64,000 nucleotides of DNA from CAYTZH01 sp964442285 (GCA_964442285.1 CAYTZH010000004.1:62001-126000), one strand, 5' to 3'; shown: positions 31,742-39,758, numbered from the stretch's first letter. Numbers and translations are program-made. The notes: generated from the letters alone by a model not told the origin.

Positions 31742-32913
31742 GCCCCGCCTCCGCGTCCTCCCCGTCCGCGATCCGGCCGGCGGCGGTGCTGCGCCTGGCC
31801 GAGCGCACCATGGCCCAGCCCACCGCGCCCTTCCGCGAGGGCGCGGTGATCGCCTGGGTGCGGGAGTTCGTCGCCGGGCGTCCCCACCTCCGGCTGCGCG
31901 AGGACCCGGACGGCAACCTGCTGCTCTCGCGCCGGGGCGTGCGGCCGAGCCGCGCGCCCCTGGCGCTCAACGCCCACCTGGACCACCCGGGGTTCCGCGC
32001 CCTGCGCACGACGCGGACCCGCGGCGGGCGCCATCGACTCGAGGCCTTCTTCCTCGGCGGCGTGCTGCCGGCGTACTTCCCGGGTGCCCGAGCCCGGTTC
32101 TTCACCGAGGCGGGCGAGGTCCGCGCGCGGGTGCTGCGGACCCGCCGCGACCGCCCCACCGGCTACCAGCGCGTGACCCTCGACGCCGAGGCCCGCGTTC
32201 CCCGCGGCGCCTTCGGCATGTGGGACCTGCCGGCCTTCCGCCGCTCCCGCCGCGACCCCGACCTGCTCGAAACCCGGGTCGCCGACGACCTGGCCGGGGC
32301 GGCCGCGATCCTGGCGCTGCTCGACGTGGTGGACCGCGTGGACCCCCGGCGGCGCGTGGACGTCCGCGGCGTCCTGACCCGCGCCGAGGAGGTGGGCTTC
32401 GTCGGCGCCCTCGCCATCGCTCGCGGCCGGCGGCTGCCGCCGGGCGCCCGCATCGTGGCGGTCGAGGCCAGCAAGGCCCTGCCCCACGCACCCCAGGGCG
32501 CCGGTCCGATCGTGCGCGTGGGCGACCGCACCAGCGTCTTCGACGACGCGCTCGTGCGCTGGCTCGTGCGGGTGGGGACGCAGCTCGCGGGACCGAAGGG
32601 ACGGGGCCTGCGCTGGCAGCGGCAGCTCATGGACGGCGGCACCTGCGAGGCCACCGCCTACCAGCTCTACGGCTACCGCTGCGCCGGGATCTGCCTGCCC
32701 CTGGGCAACTACCACAACATGAACGGGCGCGGCGGGATCGCCGTGGAGACCATCCGGCTCGGCGACCTGGTGGGGCTGGCGCGGTTCTTCGAGGGGATGG
32801 TGCGCCACGACGCGGACGCCCCGCGCCGCGGCGGTCGCGACCCGCTCCGCGCGCGGCTCGAGGCGCTGCTGGACAAGCGCCGACCCGAGCTCGCCCGCGA
32901 TCCCTTCGCCTAG
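31738..32913 (+). CDS. M42/M20-like zinc aminopeptidase
   Basis: 391 residues. Metal-ligand blocks of the co-catalytic di-zinc peptidases are present in order: LNAHLDHPGF (His, Asp), ETRVADDLAGAAA (bridging Asp), LTRAEEVGFVGAL (catalytic Glu pair) and IVAVEASKA, with a final NYHNMNGRG His. Together these fit the M42 glutamyl-aminopeptidase/endoglucanase-type family, which trims small peptides in the cytoplasm. The N-terminal 20 residues are Ser/Ala-rich and may be shorter in vivo. It overlaps meaB by 4 bp, so it rides in the mutase operon without an obvious biochemical link. Confidence 0.75.
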   Translation: MSPASASSPSAIRPAAVLRLAERTMAQPTAPFREGAVIAWVREFVAGRPHLRLREDPDGNLLLSRRGVRPSRAPLALNAHLDHPGFRALRTTRTRGGRHRLEAFFLGGVLPAYFPGARARFFTEAGEVRARVLRTRRDRPTGYQRVTLDAEARVPRGAFGMWDLPAFRRSRRDPDLLETRVADDLAGAAAILALLDVVDRVDPRRRVDVRGVLTRAEEVGFVGALAIARGRRLPPGARIVAVEASKALPHAPQGAGPIVRVGDRTSVFDDALVRWLVRVGTQLAGPKGRGLRWQRQLMDGGTCEATAYQLYGYRCAGICLPLGNYHNMNGRGGIAVETIRLGDLVGLARFFEGMVRHDADAPRRGGRDPLRARLEALLDKRRPELARDPFA

Positions 32914-32936
32914 AATCCCCGGCGGAGGTGCTGGTG

Positions 32937-33101
32937 GTGAAGCTGATCCGCGGTCTGCTCCTGGCGCTCCTGACCTCGCTCCTGGTCGGATTCGCCATCG
33001 GCACGGCGCTGCGACTCCGCATGGAACGTCCGACGGTGTACATCGGGCTCCTGCCGGACGGCCACCCGGCCGGCGGCGACGAGCGGAGCGCGCGGAGCTA
33101 G
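32937..33101 (+). CDS. Small single-pass membrane protein
   Basis: 54 residues from a GTG with CGGAGG a few bases upstream (GTG 32934 is an equal choice). A hydrophobic segment, LLLALLTSLLVGFAIGTAL, spans residues about 6-24 after a KLIR start, followed by an arginine cluster, so the N-terminus is probably outside or the helix is a signal anchor. The remaining 30 residues are soluble. TAGAAT at 32911-32916, over the preceding stop, could be a -10. The last 4 bp overlap the convergent adenosyltransferase gene. No family is recognised. Confidence 0.6.
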   Translation: MKLIRGLLLALLTSLLVGFAIGTALRLRMERPTVYIGLLPDGHPAGGDERSARS

Positions 33102-33655
33102 CGCTTGCGGCCTTCCCACTCGACGTCGGCCTGGCCGGCGCGGTGGTTCTCCACCCGGGCCAGGGTGAAGAGCAGGTCGGAGAGCCGGTTGAGATAGCGC
33201 AGGGGCTCCGCGTCGAGCCCCTCGGCCCGGTGCAGCGCCACGGCGCTGCGCTCGGCGCGGCGGCAGACCGTGCGGGCCACGTGGAAGGCCGCGGAGGCCG
33301 GCGAGCCGCCCGGGAGCACGAAGCGCTGCAGGGGATGCAGCTCGGTGTCGTAGGCATCCAGGCGCGCCTCCAGGTGGTCGACGTCCTCCGCGTCGACGCT
33401 GGGGATGCGGCTCTTCTCCCGGCGCTCCGCGTCGGGCGTGGCCAGGTAGGCGCCCAGGTCGAAGAGCTCGCCCTGGATCCGGCGCCCGAGCGAGCAGACG
33501 TCGGCCTGGGAGGAGGCGGCGAGGGCCGCACCGAGACAGGCGTTGAGCTCGTCCACGTCCCCGTAGGCCTGCACCCGCAGGGCGTCCTTCGGAACCCGGG
33601 GGCCGCCGAACAGATCGGTCTCTCCGGTGTCGCCCCGGCGCGTGTAGATCTTCAT
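33098..33655 (-). CDS. PduO-type cob(I)alamin adenosyltransferase
   Basis: 185 residues. MKIYTRRGDTGETDLFGG is the ATP-binding N-terminal motif of PduO/MMAB adenosyltransferases; RIQGELFDLGAYLATP and HVARTVCRRAERSA are the other signature blocks. The enzyme transfers the 5'-deoxyadenosyl group of ATP to cob(I)alamin and hands the cofactor to acyl-CoA mutases. Its place 2.3 kb from ethylmalonyl-CoA mutase and next to the MeaB operon suggests it serves that enzyme. The ATG has no Shine-Dalgarno sequence; TAAGCT lies 8 nt upstream but includes the stop of the preceding gene, so that box may be chance. Confidence 0.9.
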   Translation of the reverse strand: MKIYTRRGDTGETDLFGGPRVPKDALRVQAYGDVDELNACLGAALAASSQADVCSLGRRIQGELFDLGAYLATPDAERREKSRIPSVDAEDVDHLEARLDAYDTELHPLQRFVLPGGSPASAAFHVARTVCRRAERSAVALHRAEGLDAEPLRYLNRLSDLLFTLARVENHRAGQADVEWEGRKR

Positions 33656-33666
33656 CGGACGGGAGC

Positions 33667-34134
33667 TTAGCCGGTGCGGCGCAGCTCCTCCTCGACGATC
33701 CGCTCGAGCTCGGCATCCGGGACGTTCGGGGGGGACGCCGCCGCGGCGGCCGCCGGTCGCGACGCCTGGCGTCGCAGGAAGACCACGAGGAAGCCGCCGG
33801 CCAGCAGGACCAGGACCGCGGGGCCGACGTAGGCGGTGAGGCCCCAGCCCTCGGCGGCCGGCGCGGAGCGGACCACATCGCCGTAGAGGCGCAGGAGCTG
33901 GGCCTCCACGTCCTCGCGGCCGCGGCCCTCCCCCTCCTGCCGCTCGATCCACTTGCGCAGCTCGCCGGCCTGGGGGCTCGGGCAGTCGTTCAGCGTCCGT
34001 CCGGGGCAGAACGGGCTCATCATCTCGGAGGAGAGGTCGTGGCTCCAGCCCGCCTCGTCGGCGACGGCCGCGGTCGGCCCGAGCAGCAGGGCGACGGCTA
34101 GGGCGGCGGCGCGCGCTAGATGTCCCAGTCGCAT
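33667..34134 (-). CDS. CcmH/CycL-like cytochrome c biogenesis protein
   Basis: 155 residues. A signal peptide (ARAAALAVALLLGPTAAVA) is followed by MMSPFCPGRTLNDCPSPQA, then LRKWI and a membrane helix near residues 100-120 (GLTAYVGPAVLVLLAGGFLV). The order signal, cysteine pair, amphipathic part and C-terminal anchor matches CcmH, but the usual L-R-C-x2-C is replaced by C-P-G-R-T-L-N-D-C. This variant occurs in other delta-type bacteria and may still handle apocytochrome or a related thiol. No other ccm gene is nearby. It overlaps cysE by 19 bp and precedes the adenosyltransferase. Confidence 0.7.
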   Translation of the reverse strand: MRLGHLARAAALAVALLLGPTAAVADEAGWSHDLSSEMMSPFCPGRTLNDCPSPQAGELRKWIERQEGEGRGREDVEAQLLRLYGDVVRSAPAAEGWGLTAYVGPAVLVLLAGGFLVVFLRRQASRPAAAAAASPPNVPDAELERIVEEELRRTG

Positions 34135-35036
34135 TCCGTGCAGCTCGGCTCGGGCTCGTCGTCGTGGGGCTCGTCGTCCCGGATCTGCAGGCGCGGCGGC
34201 TCGATCACCACCCGGCTGCCCGGGGGCAGCGAGCGGGTCAGCCAGACGTTGCCGCCGACCACGCTGCCGCGGCCGATCACCGTCTCGCCGCCCAGGATGG
34301 TGGCGCCGGCGTAGATGGTCACGTCGTCCTCGATGGTCGGGTGGCGCTTCACGCCCCGCACCCGCTCGCCCCGGCGCGGCGAGAGCGCGCCGAGGGTGAC
34401 GCCCTGGTAGATCTGGACCCGGTCGCCGATCTGGCAGGTCTCGCCGATGACCACGCCCGTGCCGTGGTCGATGAAGAAGCGGCGGCCGATGCGGGCGCCG
34501 GGGTGGATGTCGATGCCCGTCCGGCCGTGCACGTGCTCGGCCATCATGCGCGGCAGGGTGCGCGCGCCGAGCTGGAAGAGCTCGTGGGCGAGACGGTGCA
34601 CGGCCACGGCGTGGATCGAGGGATAGGACACCACGATCTCGGAGTAGCTCTTGGAGGCGGGATCGCCCTCGAAGGCCGCCTCCGCGTCCTCGGCGAGGCG
34701 GGCCCGCACCTCCGGAAGGCGCCGCACGAACTCGGCCACGATCCGCTCTGCGTCGGCGTCGGAGGGCGTCGCGCGCAGGAGCCGCAGCAGCCGCTCGGCC
34801 AGGGCCGGCACCTCCGCGCGCAGGGCCGAGGCCTGCCGCTGGTGCAGGATCAGGTGCCGGATCCGCTCGGTCCAGTCGACCGCCTCCGCCCGATCGGGCA
34901 CGCCCTCCGCGGCGGCCTTGGCGAGCACGTCGCCGTTGCCGGCCGACAGGGCGCGGATGGTCGACTCGAGCACCCCGTCCCAGCCGTGGTCCGGCGGGTC
35001 GTGGGGCGGCGGGGATTCCGGGGGCTGCTGGGACAT
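34116..35036 (-). CDS. cysE: Serine O-acetyltransferase (CysE/EpsC type)
   Basis: 306 residues. An alpha-helical N-terminal domain ends in AVAVHRLAHELFQLG, followed by left-handed beta-helix hexapeptide repeats. The signature GTGVVIGETCQIGD and GVTLGALSPRRGE is clear, with IDIHPGARIG before it. The enzyme acetylates L-serine with acetyl-CoA, the first step of cysteine synthesis in the cytoplasm. The length and long N-terminal domain fit the EpsC/SAT type. The C-terminus carries an acidic tail with two cysteines (CTECDWDI), which is unusual. GGAGGGA precedes the ATG. The 3' end overlaps the CcmH-like gene. Confidence 0.88.
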   Translation of the reverse strand: MSQQPPESPPPHDPPDHGWDGVLESTIRALSAGNGDVLAKAAAEGVPDRAEAVDWTERIRHLILHQRQASALRAEVPALAERLLRLLRATPSDADAERIVAEFVRRLPEVRARLAEDAEAAFEGDPASKSYSEIVVSYPSIHAVAVHRLAHELFQLGARTLPRMMAEHVHGRTGIDIHPGARIGRRFFIDHGTGVVIGETCQIGDRVQIYQGVTLGALSPRRGERVRGVKRHPTIEDDVTIYAGATILGGETVIGRGSVVGGNVWLTRSLPPGSRVVIEPPRLQIRDDEPHDDEPEPSCTECDWDI

Positions 35037-35121
35037 GGTCCCTCCGGGGGCGCGCGGGACGTCGGTCCGAGTGTAGCGCGCAAGGCTCCGGCGGCTCTGG
35101 CTGGGCCGCGCGCGATGCGCC

Positions 35122-35127
35122 TATACT
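35122..35127 (+). promoter_or_regulatory. -10-like TATACT upstream of the nuclease gene
   Basis: TATACT about 100 nt before the GTG at 35231, in the divergent region with cysE. No -35 match is seen at 17 bp. Confidence 0.35.
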
Positions 35128-35230
35128 GGACGGCGACGCGCTGCACGCGTGTCTCCTCCAACGGATCCGGAGCCCGCCCCACCCCCGGGGTCCGACCACC
35201 GAGCGAGACCGAAGGCCCCGAAGGAGCCGC

Positions 35231-36309
35231 GTGCCCGTCGTCTATTCCCACTCCCGCCTGTCCTGCTTCGAGAACTGCCCCAAGCAGTTCCACTTCCGCT
35301 ACGTGCTGAAGATCCCGGCGGAGTCGGAGTCCATCGAGGCCTTCCTGGGCAAGCAGGTCCACGCCGTCCTCGAGCGCCTGCAGGGCTTCGTGGACCGGGG
35401 GATGGTGCCCAGCCTGGAGCGGGTGCTCTATCGCTTCCGCGCCATGTGGGCCGAGACCTTCGATCCGGAGCGGGTGCGCGTGGTCCGCGACGACGTCGAC
35501 GCGCGCCACTACGTCGAGGCGGGCGAGCGCTGCCTGACCAACCACTATCGCGCCCACTACCCCTTCGACGCCGACGAGACCCTCGGCCTGGAGAAGCCGG
35601 TCGGCTTCACCCTGTGCGACGAGCGGGGCTGGCGGGTGCGGGGCATCGTCGATCGCCTGGTCCGCGCCCGGGACGGCGCCATCGAGATCCACGACTACAA
35701 GACCGGGCGGCGGCTGCCCAACCAGAAGCAGCTCGACGCGGATCGCCAGCTGGCCCTCTACCAGCTGGCGGTGGCGGGCGAGTACGGAGCGGACCAGCCG
35801 GTGCGCCTGGTCTGGCACTACCTCCTCCACGGCAAGACCCGGACCTCCGAGCGAACGCCCGAGCAGCTGGAGGAGCTCCGCCAGCGCACCCTGCGCCTGG
35901 TGGAGCGCATCGAGGACACCGAGCAGTTTCCGGCCCGCACGAGCCCCCTGTGTGGCTGGTGCGAGTACCGGGCCCTGTGCCCCGCGGTGGGCGGCCGCGA
36001 GCCGGTGGCGGTAGGCGGCCGCGAGCCGGTGGCAGTAGGCGGCCGCGAGCCGGTGGCGGCCCGGGCGGTGGTGCGGACCGCCGGGCGCGNNNNNNNNNNN
36101 NNNNNNNNNNNNNNNNNNNNNNNNNNNNNNNNNNNNNNNNNNNNNNNNNNNNNNNNNNNNNNNNNNNNNNNNNNNNNNNNNNNNNNNNNGTAGGCGGCCG
36201 CGAGCCGGTGGCGGCCCGGGCGGTGGTGCGGACCGCCGGGCGCGCGCGATCGGCCCGGGGGCCGGCCCCGGCGCCCTCTCCTGCCCCGGGACAGCTCTCC
36301 CTGCTCTAG
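35231..36309 (+). CDS. RecB/Cas4-like PD-(D/E)XK nuclease with repeat-bearing C-terminus (interrupted by N gap)
   Basis: GTG start with AAGGAG upstream. SYSHSRLSCFENCPKQF-type N-terminus, GIVDRLVRARD and IEIHDYKTGR give the D...D-x-K nuclease core near residues 140-160. Cys12/Cys16 and LCGWCEYRALC near 240 suggest a 4Fe-4S cluster as in Cas4/AddB. Such enzymes process DNA ends in repair. Three in-frame 24-bp repeats follow (GGREPVAV). The gap at 36090-36189 breaks the frame and a false TAG appears at 36191. Collapsing the identical 55-bp flanks restores one frame ending GQLSLL at 36309. No helicase partner and no cas genes are nearby. Confidence 0.8.
35987..36058 (+). repeat. Three 24-bp in-frame tandem repeats in the nuclease gene
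   Basis: Units 35987-36010, 36011-36034 and 36035-36058, each encoding (G/A)V-GGREPVA, differing at one or two bases. The third is also the start of the 55-bp flank of the N gap, so the true repeat number is unknown and may vary between cells. Confidence 0.85.
36090..36189. other. Assembly gap (100 N)
   Basis: Flanked by identical 55-bp sequences (36035-36089 and 36190-36244). Same pattern as the gap at 399. Collapsing to one copy gives an uninterrupted nuclease frame, so the Ns probably stand for zero or a few repeat units, not 100 bases. Confidence 0.9.
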
Positions 36310-36340
36310 GGCCGGCGCCGATCCGCCGATAGACGCGCCC

Positions 36341-36802
36341 ATGGACCCGAAACCGCTCCAGCGGCGCCGGCTCGTGTGTCGCTGCCTCGGCGTCGCGAGC
36401 TGCCGGATCGTGGACGCCGCGCGCAGCCAGGGGCTCACCAGCGTCGACGGGGTGGGCAAGGCCACCCGGGCGGGCACGGGCTGCACCACCTGTCACGGCG
36501 AGATCGAGGAGATCCTGGGCGACCTCCAGGGCGTCCCGGTCGACCCGGGGCTGCGGCTCGAGAACCGCCTCATCTGCCAGTCGGAGACCCTGGCCCGCGT
36601 GGAGGGCTGCACCGACAGCCTGCTGCGACCGCGGCTCGCCGACCGCGGCCGGCAGCTGCTGGCGCTCGAGGTCGACGGCCTCGTGGTGCGCGTGCGCCTC
36701 GACCCCGAGGCCGGGGACGACGACTACGCCTACGTCGCCGCCAAGCTCCGCCAGTACGTCTGCGCCGACTTCGAGGTGGAGCGCCTTCCCGCCGCGGGCT
36801 AG
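36341..36802 (+). CDS. BFD-like [2Fe-2S]-binding protein
   Basis: 153 residues. Residues about 12-60 form a BFD-like domain: VCRCLGVASCRIVDAA, then GKATRAGTGCTTCHGEI, giving the C-x-C ... C-x2-C set that holds a 2Fe-2S cluster in bacterioferritin-associated ferredoxin and in the middle domain of NifU. The C-terminal half (LLALEVDGLVVRVRLDPEAG) resembles an Nfu-like alpha-beta unit but lacks its C-x2-C. It may carry or deliver iron-sulfur clusters in the cytoplasm. The glyoxalase gene follows after 11 bp. No clear Shine-Dalgarno sequence is visible. Confidence 0.7.
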   Translation: MDPKPLQRRRLVCRCLGVASCRIVDAARSQGLTSVDGVGKATRAGTGCTTCHGEIEEILGDLQGVPVDPGLRLENRLICQSETLARVEGCTDSLLRPRLADRGRQLLALEVDGLVVRVRLDPEAGDDDYAYVAAKLRQYVCADFEVERLPAAG

Positions 36803-36813
36803 CCTCCGCGTCC

Positions 36814-37572
36814 ATGGGCCTCCGCGTCGAACGCATACCGACCCTCTCGGACAACTACACCTACCTCCTCGTCTGCGAGTCCACCCACGAGGCCGCCGTC
36901 GTCGACGCGCCGGAGGTGGACCCCGTGGTGCGCCGTGTCGACGAGACCGGTGCGCGGGTGACCAAGATCCTCTCCACCCATCACCACTGGGACCACTCCG
37001 GCGCCAATCCGCAGCTCGCCGAGCGCTACGGCGCGCCGGTGTACGGCCACAGCTCGGATCGGGACCGCATCCCCGGCTTCAGCGAGGGGCTCGAAGAGGG
37101 CGACACCGTGGACGTCGGCCAGCAGACGGCGCGGATCCTCTTCATTCCCGCCCACACGCGGGGCCACATCGCCTACGTCTTCGACGACGCGAAGGCCGTC
37201 TTCTGCGGCGACACGCTCTTCGCCGGCGGCTGCGGTCGGCTGTTCGAGGGTGACCCGGGCATGATGTACACCGCCCTGTGCGAGAAGCTCGCCGCCCTCC
37301 CCGACGACGTGCGGGTCTTCTGCGGCCACGAGTACACCGAGAGCAACCTGGTCTTCGCCCAGCACGTCGAGCCCGACAACCCGGCGGTGGCCGAGCGGCT
37401 CGAGCGGGTGCGGAGGATCCGGGCCCATGCCGCGCCCGACTGGCACGACGCCCAGCCCGCGGAGATGACCGTGCCGTCCACGATCGGCGACGAGCGGGCC
37501 ACCAACCCGTTCATGCGAGCGGGGAGCGTCGACGAGCTCGGCCGCCGTCGCGCCGAGAAGGACCGCTTCTGA
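36814..37572 (+). CDS. gloB: Hydroxyacylglutathione hydrolase (glyoxalase II)
   Basis: 252 residues. The metallo-beta-lactamase fold is complete: STHHHWDHSGA (T-H-x-H-x-D-H), IPAHTRGHIAY, VFCGDTLFAGGCGRLFEG and VFCGHEYTESN, all hallmarks of glyoxalase II. It hydrolyses S-lactoylglutathione to lactate and glutathione in the cytoplasm, the second step of methylglyoxal removal. The C-terminal helical domain ends ATNPFMRAG, which binds the glutathione part. The start lies 11 bp after the BFD-like gene. TAGCCT ends 8 nt upstream but uses the previous stop codon. A thioesterase gene appears to start at the overlapping CTGA. Confidence 0.9.
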   Translation: MGLRVERIPTLSDNYTYLLVCESTHEAAVVDAPEVDPVVRRVDETGARVTKILSTHHHWDHSGANPQLAERYGAPVYGHSSDRDRIPGFSEGLEEGDTVDVGQQTARILFIPAHTRGHIAYVFDDAKAVFCGDTLFAGGCGRLFEGDPGMMYTALCEKLAALPDDVRVFCGHEYTESNLVFAQHVEPDNPAVAERLERVRRIRAHAAPDWHDAQPAEMTVPSTIGDERATNPFMRAGSVDELGRRRAEKDRF

Positions 37573-38024
37573 CGCCCAGGCCGATCCGCCCGGATCCGCC
37601 CGGGGAGACGCCCCGGTCGACCGTCGTCCACCGGGTGGCCTTCTTCGAGACCGATGCCATGGGCATCGTCCACCACGCCAACTACGTGAAGTACCTGGAG
37701 CTCGCCCGGGTGATTTGGATGGACGAGCACCACCGACCCTACCGGGAGTACGTGGCGGAGGGACTGCACTTCGCCACCACCCGGGTCGAGGTCGACTACC
37801 GCGCCCCGGCCCGCTTCGACGACGTCCTGGAGATCACCACCTGGATGGAGCAGCTCCGAGGCGCCTCCCTGCGCATGGCCTACCGGGTGGTGTGTGGCGA
37901 GGCGCTGGTGGCGGTGGCCTCGTCGGACCACGCCATGGTGGACGAGACGGGCCGGCCGCGGCGCATTCCCCGGGGCGAGCGCGAGCAGCTCGGGAAGCTG
38001 CTGCCCGGGACCGGGCCCGGCTAG
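37569..38024 (+). CDS. YbgC-like acyl-CoA thioesterase (hot-dog fold)
   Basis: About 151 residues. AFFETDAMGIVHHANYVKYLELAR is split here as FFETDAMGIVHHANY and YLELARV, the signature of the 4-hydroxybenzoyl-CoA thioesterase/YbgC family with its catalytic aspartate. These enzymes hydrolyse short to medium acyl-CoAs. The start is uncertain: the only in-frame GTG (37635) falls inside the first conserved strand. CTG 37569 has AAGGA six bases upstream and overlaps the gloB stop as CTGA, so it is preferred. The gene converges on the DUF1232 gene with a 4-bp overlap. Confidence 0.82.
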   Translation: MTPRPIRPDPPGETPRSTVVHRVAFFETDAMGIVHHANYVKYLELARVIWMDEHHRPYREYVAEGLHFATTRVEVDYRAPARFDDVLEITTWMEQLRGASLRMAYRVVCGEALVAVASSDHAMVDETGRPRRIPRGEREQLGKLLPGTGPG

Positions 38025-38479
38025 AACACCCGGCCGAGCGCCTTCCGCAGGCGCCCCCAGACCTTCGTCTGCGACCACAGCGTGACCCGCTGCACCGCGT
38101 CGAGGGCGTCGCCCTTGCCCGACCAGTGGGACCGCACCACGTCGGGATGAACCTCGTTCAGGATGCGCGAGCAGGCGGCCGTCACCACGAGCAGGTCGTC
38201 CACGAGGCCCACGGGCCCGAGCAGGAAGCCCGGCAGCAGGTCCACCGGCGAGAACAGGTAGCCGAGACCGGCCAGGGCGACGGCCTTGGCGCCGAGGGGC
38301 ACGCGGTCGTCACGCATCAGGCGCAGCAGGAGCATCGTCAGATCCGGGAGCAGCAGCACCACGTCCCCGAAGCCCGAGTCGGGTCGGTCCTGGGGCAACA
38401 CCACCCGCGCCCGGAGCCGGTCGTAGAGCCGGCGCTCCCGCGGGTTCAGCTCGATCATGATGGGCGCCTCCGAGTTCAT
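38021..38479 (-). CDS. YkvA-type DUF1232 protein
   Basis: 152 residues. VALAGLGYLFSPVDLLPGFLLGPVGLVDDLLVV is the DUF1232 core, given here as LAGLGYLFSPVDLLPG and GLVDDLLVV, a conserved hydrophobic hairpin of unknown function found in many bacteria. Residues 20-60 are helical and charged. It may sit at the membrane. The start ATG overlaps the stop of the Nudix gene, so it is the last member of an enoyl reductase-Nudix-DUF1232 operon. Confidence 0.75.
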   Translation of the reverse strand: MNSEAPIMIELNPRERRLYDRLRARVVLPQDRPDSGFGDVVLLLPDLTMLLLRLMRDDRVPLGAKAVALAGLGYLFSPVDLLPGFLLGPVGLVDDLLVVTAACSRILNEVHPDVVRSHWSGKGDALDAVQRVTLWSQTKVWGRLRKALGRVF

Positions 38480-38961
38480 GCAGGGACTCCTTCGATGAGA
38501 AGGGCGAGTGCGCCGTCGCGCCCGTCGTACTGCTCGGTGGCGAAGACCGGCTCGTCCGCATCGAGCAGCCGGGGCAGGAGCGCGCGCAGGTCCGGCACGA
38601 GCGGCAGCGCGGCGAGGTCGTCGCGGCGGTGCCAGGCCAGCTCCAGACCGGAGGCCGCGGCGACCGCGCGGCTCGGGACGCGCGCCACGAAGAAGAGCAC
38701 CACGTAGGCGTGACCCAGGAGCCCCGTCTCGTGCACCAGCCCGCGCAGGCGCAGGTCGTCGACGTCGAGCCCGGCCTCCTCCCGGAGCTCCCGGCGCGCC
38801 GCGGCCCGCAGATCCTCGCCCGCCTCCACGTGCCCGCCCACGCCGTTCCAGAGCCCGGCGAAGCGATCGCTGGTGGGCGGGTGGCGCAGGAGCAGCACCT
38901 CGTCGCCGTGGCAGGGGAATGTCACGGTGGCCAGGCGAGCCGTGTGGCGCGCGCGGCTCAC
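38476..38961 (-). CDS. Nudix hydrolase
   Basis: 161 residues from a GTG overlapping the upstream stop (GTGA). The Nudix box is complete: GHVEAGEDLRAAARRELREE followed by AG, within a beta-sheet fold starting TARLATVTFPCHGDEVLLL. Nudix enzymes cleave nucleoside diphosphates linked to another group, such as oxidised dNTPs, ADP-ribose or NADH; GLWNGVGGHVE suggests the MutT/8-oxo-dGTPase-like branch but specificity cannot be fixed. It lies between an enoyl reductase gene and a DUF1232 gene, all overlapping by 4 bp. Confidence 0.85.
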   Translation of the reverse strand: MSRARHTARLATVTFPCHGDEVLLLRHPPTSDRFAGLWNGVGGHVEAGEDLRAAARRELREEAGLDVDDLRLRGLVHETGLLGHAYVVLFFVARVPSRAVAAASGLELAWHRRDDLAALPLVPDLRALLPRLLDADEPVFATEQYDGRDGALALLIEGVPA

Positions 38962-39755
38962 GCGACGATCTCCTCGCCCCCGTCCACGTTGATCACGTTG
39001 CCGGTGATCCAGCCGCAACCCGACGACGAGAGGGCCACCAGGGCGCCCGCCACGTCGTCCGGCGTCGTGAGGCGGCCGCGGGGATTCCGGGCCTTGGCCA
39101 TCTCCACCATCACCTCGCTGCCCGGGATCTTGGCCAGGGCCGGCGTCTCGGTCACCCCGGCGCAGATGGCGTTGCAGGCCACCTCGCGCGGCGCCAGCTC
39201 GAGGGCGAGCTGCCGCACGAGGGACTCCAGGGCGGCCTTCGCCGCCGAGACCGGACCGTAGGACGCCCAGGCCCGCCGGCCGCCGGCGCTCGTCATGGCG
39301 AATACGCGGCCGCCGCGCTCCAGGAGGTCTGCCGCCACGAGCGCCTGGCTCCAGTCGACGAGGCTCGTCGCCATCACCTGCAGGGTCATCGCCATCTGGG
39401 CGGGCGACACGGCCTGCCTGGGGTCGTCGGACACCAGGCGCTTGAGGGTGCCGAACGCCAGCGAGTGGAGGAGCACCCGCACCCGGGGGCCGCCCTCGCT
39501 CTGCTTCGCGAGCCCCTCGATCACCTCGGCCCGCTTGTCGGCGTCGACCGCGTTGACGTTGAAGAAGAGCGCTCGGCGCCCGGCCGCCTCGACGTCGGCG
39601 ACCACGGCCTCGGCCTGGGGCAGGGTGCTCTTGCGGTCGAGATGGACGCCGACCACGTCGAGGCCCGCTCGGGCGTAGGCGCGCGCCGCCGCGGCCCCGA
39701 AGCCGCTCGACGCACCGAGGATCACGCACCAGCCCGGATCGAGCGTCACGCTCAC
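38958..39755 (-). CDS. FabL-type enoyl-ACP reductase family SDR
   Basis: 265 residues. GASSGFGAAAARAYARAG is the NADP(H)-binding glycine motif. The active site is Y166-x6-K173 (SYGPVSAAKAALE) instead of the classical Y-x3-K; that spacing, with LALELAPREVACNAICAG and NPRGRLTTPDDVAG, matches the FabL/FabI enoyl-ACP reductases. The enzyme would reduce trans-2-enoyl-ACP at the end of each fatty-acid elongation round. It could also be an SDR with another lipid substrate. It heads the Nudix-DUF1232 operon and lies 3 bp after the phosphodiesterase-like gene. Confidence 0.75.
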   Translation of the reverse strand: MSVTLDPGWCVILGASSGFGAAAARAYARAGLDVVGVHLDRKSTLPQAEAVVADVEAAGRRALFFNVNAVDADKRAEVIEGLAKQSEGGPRVRVLLHSLAFGTLKRLVSDDPRQAVSPAQMAMTLQVMATSLVDWSQALVAADLLERGGRVFAMTSAGGRRAWASYGPVSAAKAALESLVRQLALELAPREVACNAICAGVTETPALAKIPGSEVMVEMAKARNPRGRLTTPDDVAGALVALSSSGCGWITGNVINVDGGEEIVA

Positions 39756-39758
39756 GAG

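Noticed and set aside
35231..36309. CRISPR-associated Cas4
   Set aside because: Cysteine and nuclease motifs are similar, but no cas gene and no repeat-spacer array is present; the repeats here are in-frame codons.
33664..36805. TANNNT boxes before pduO (33664) and gloB (36800) as leaderless promoters
   Set aside because: Both boxes use the TA of the preceding gene's stop codon, so they arise easily by chance; not counted as evidence.
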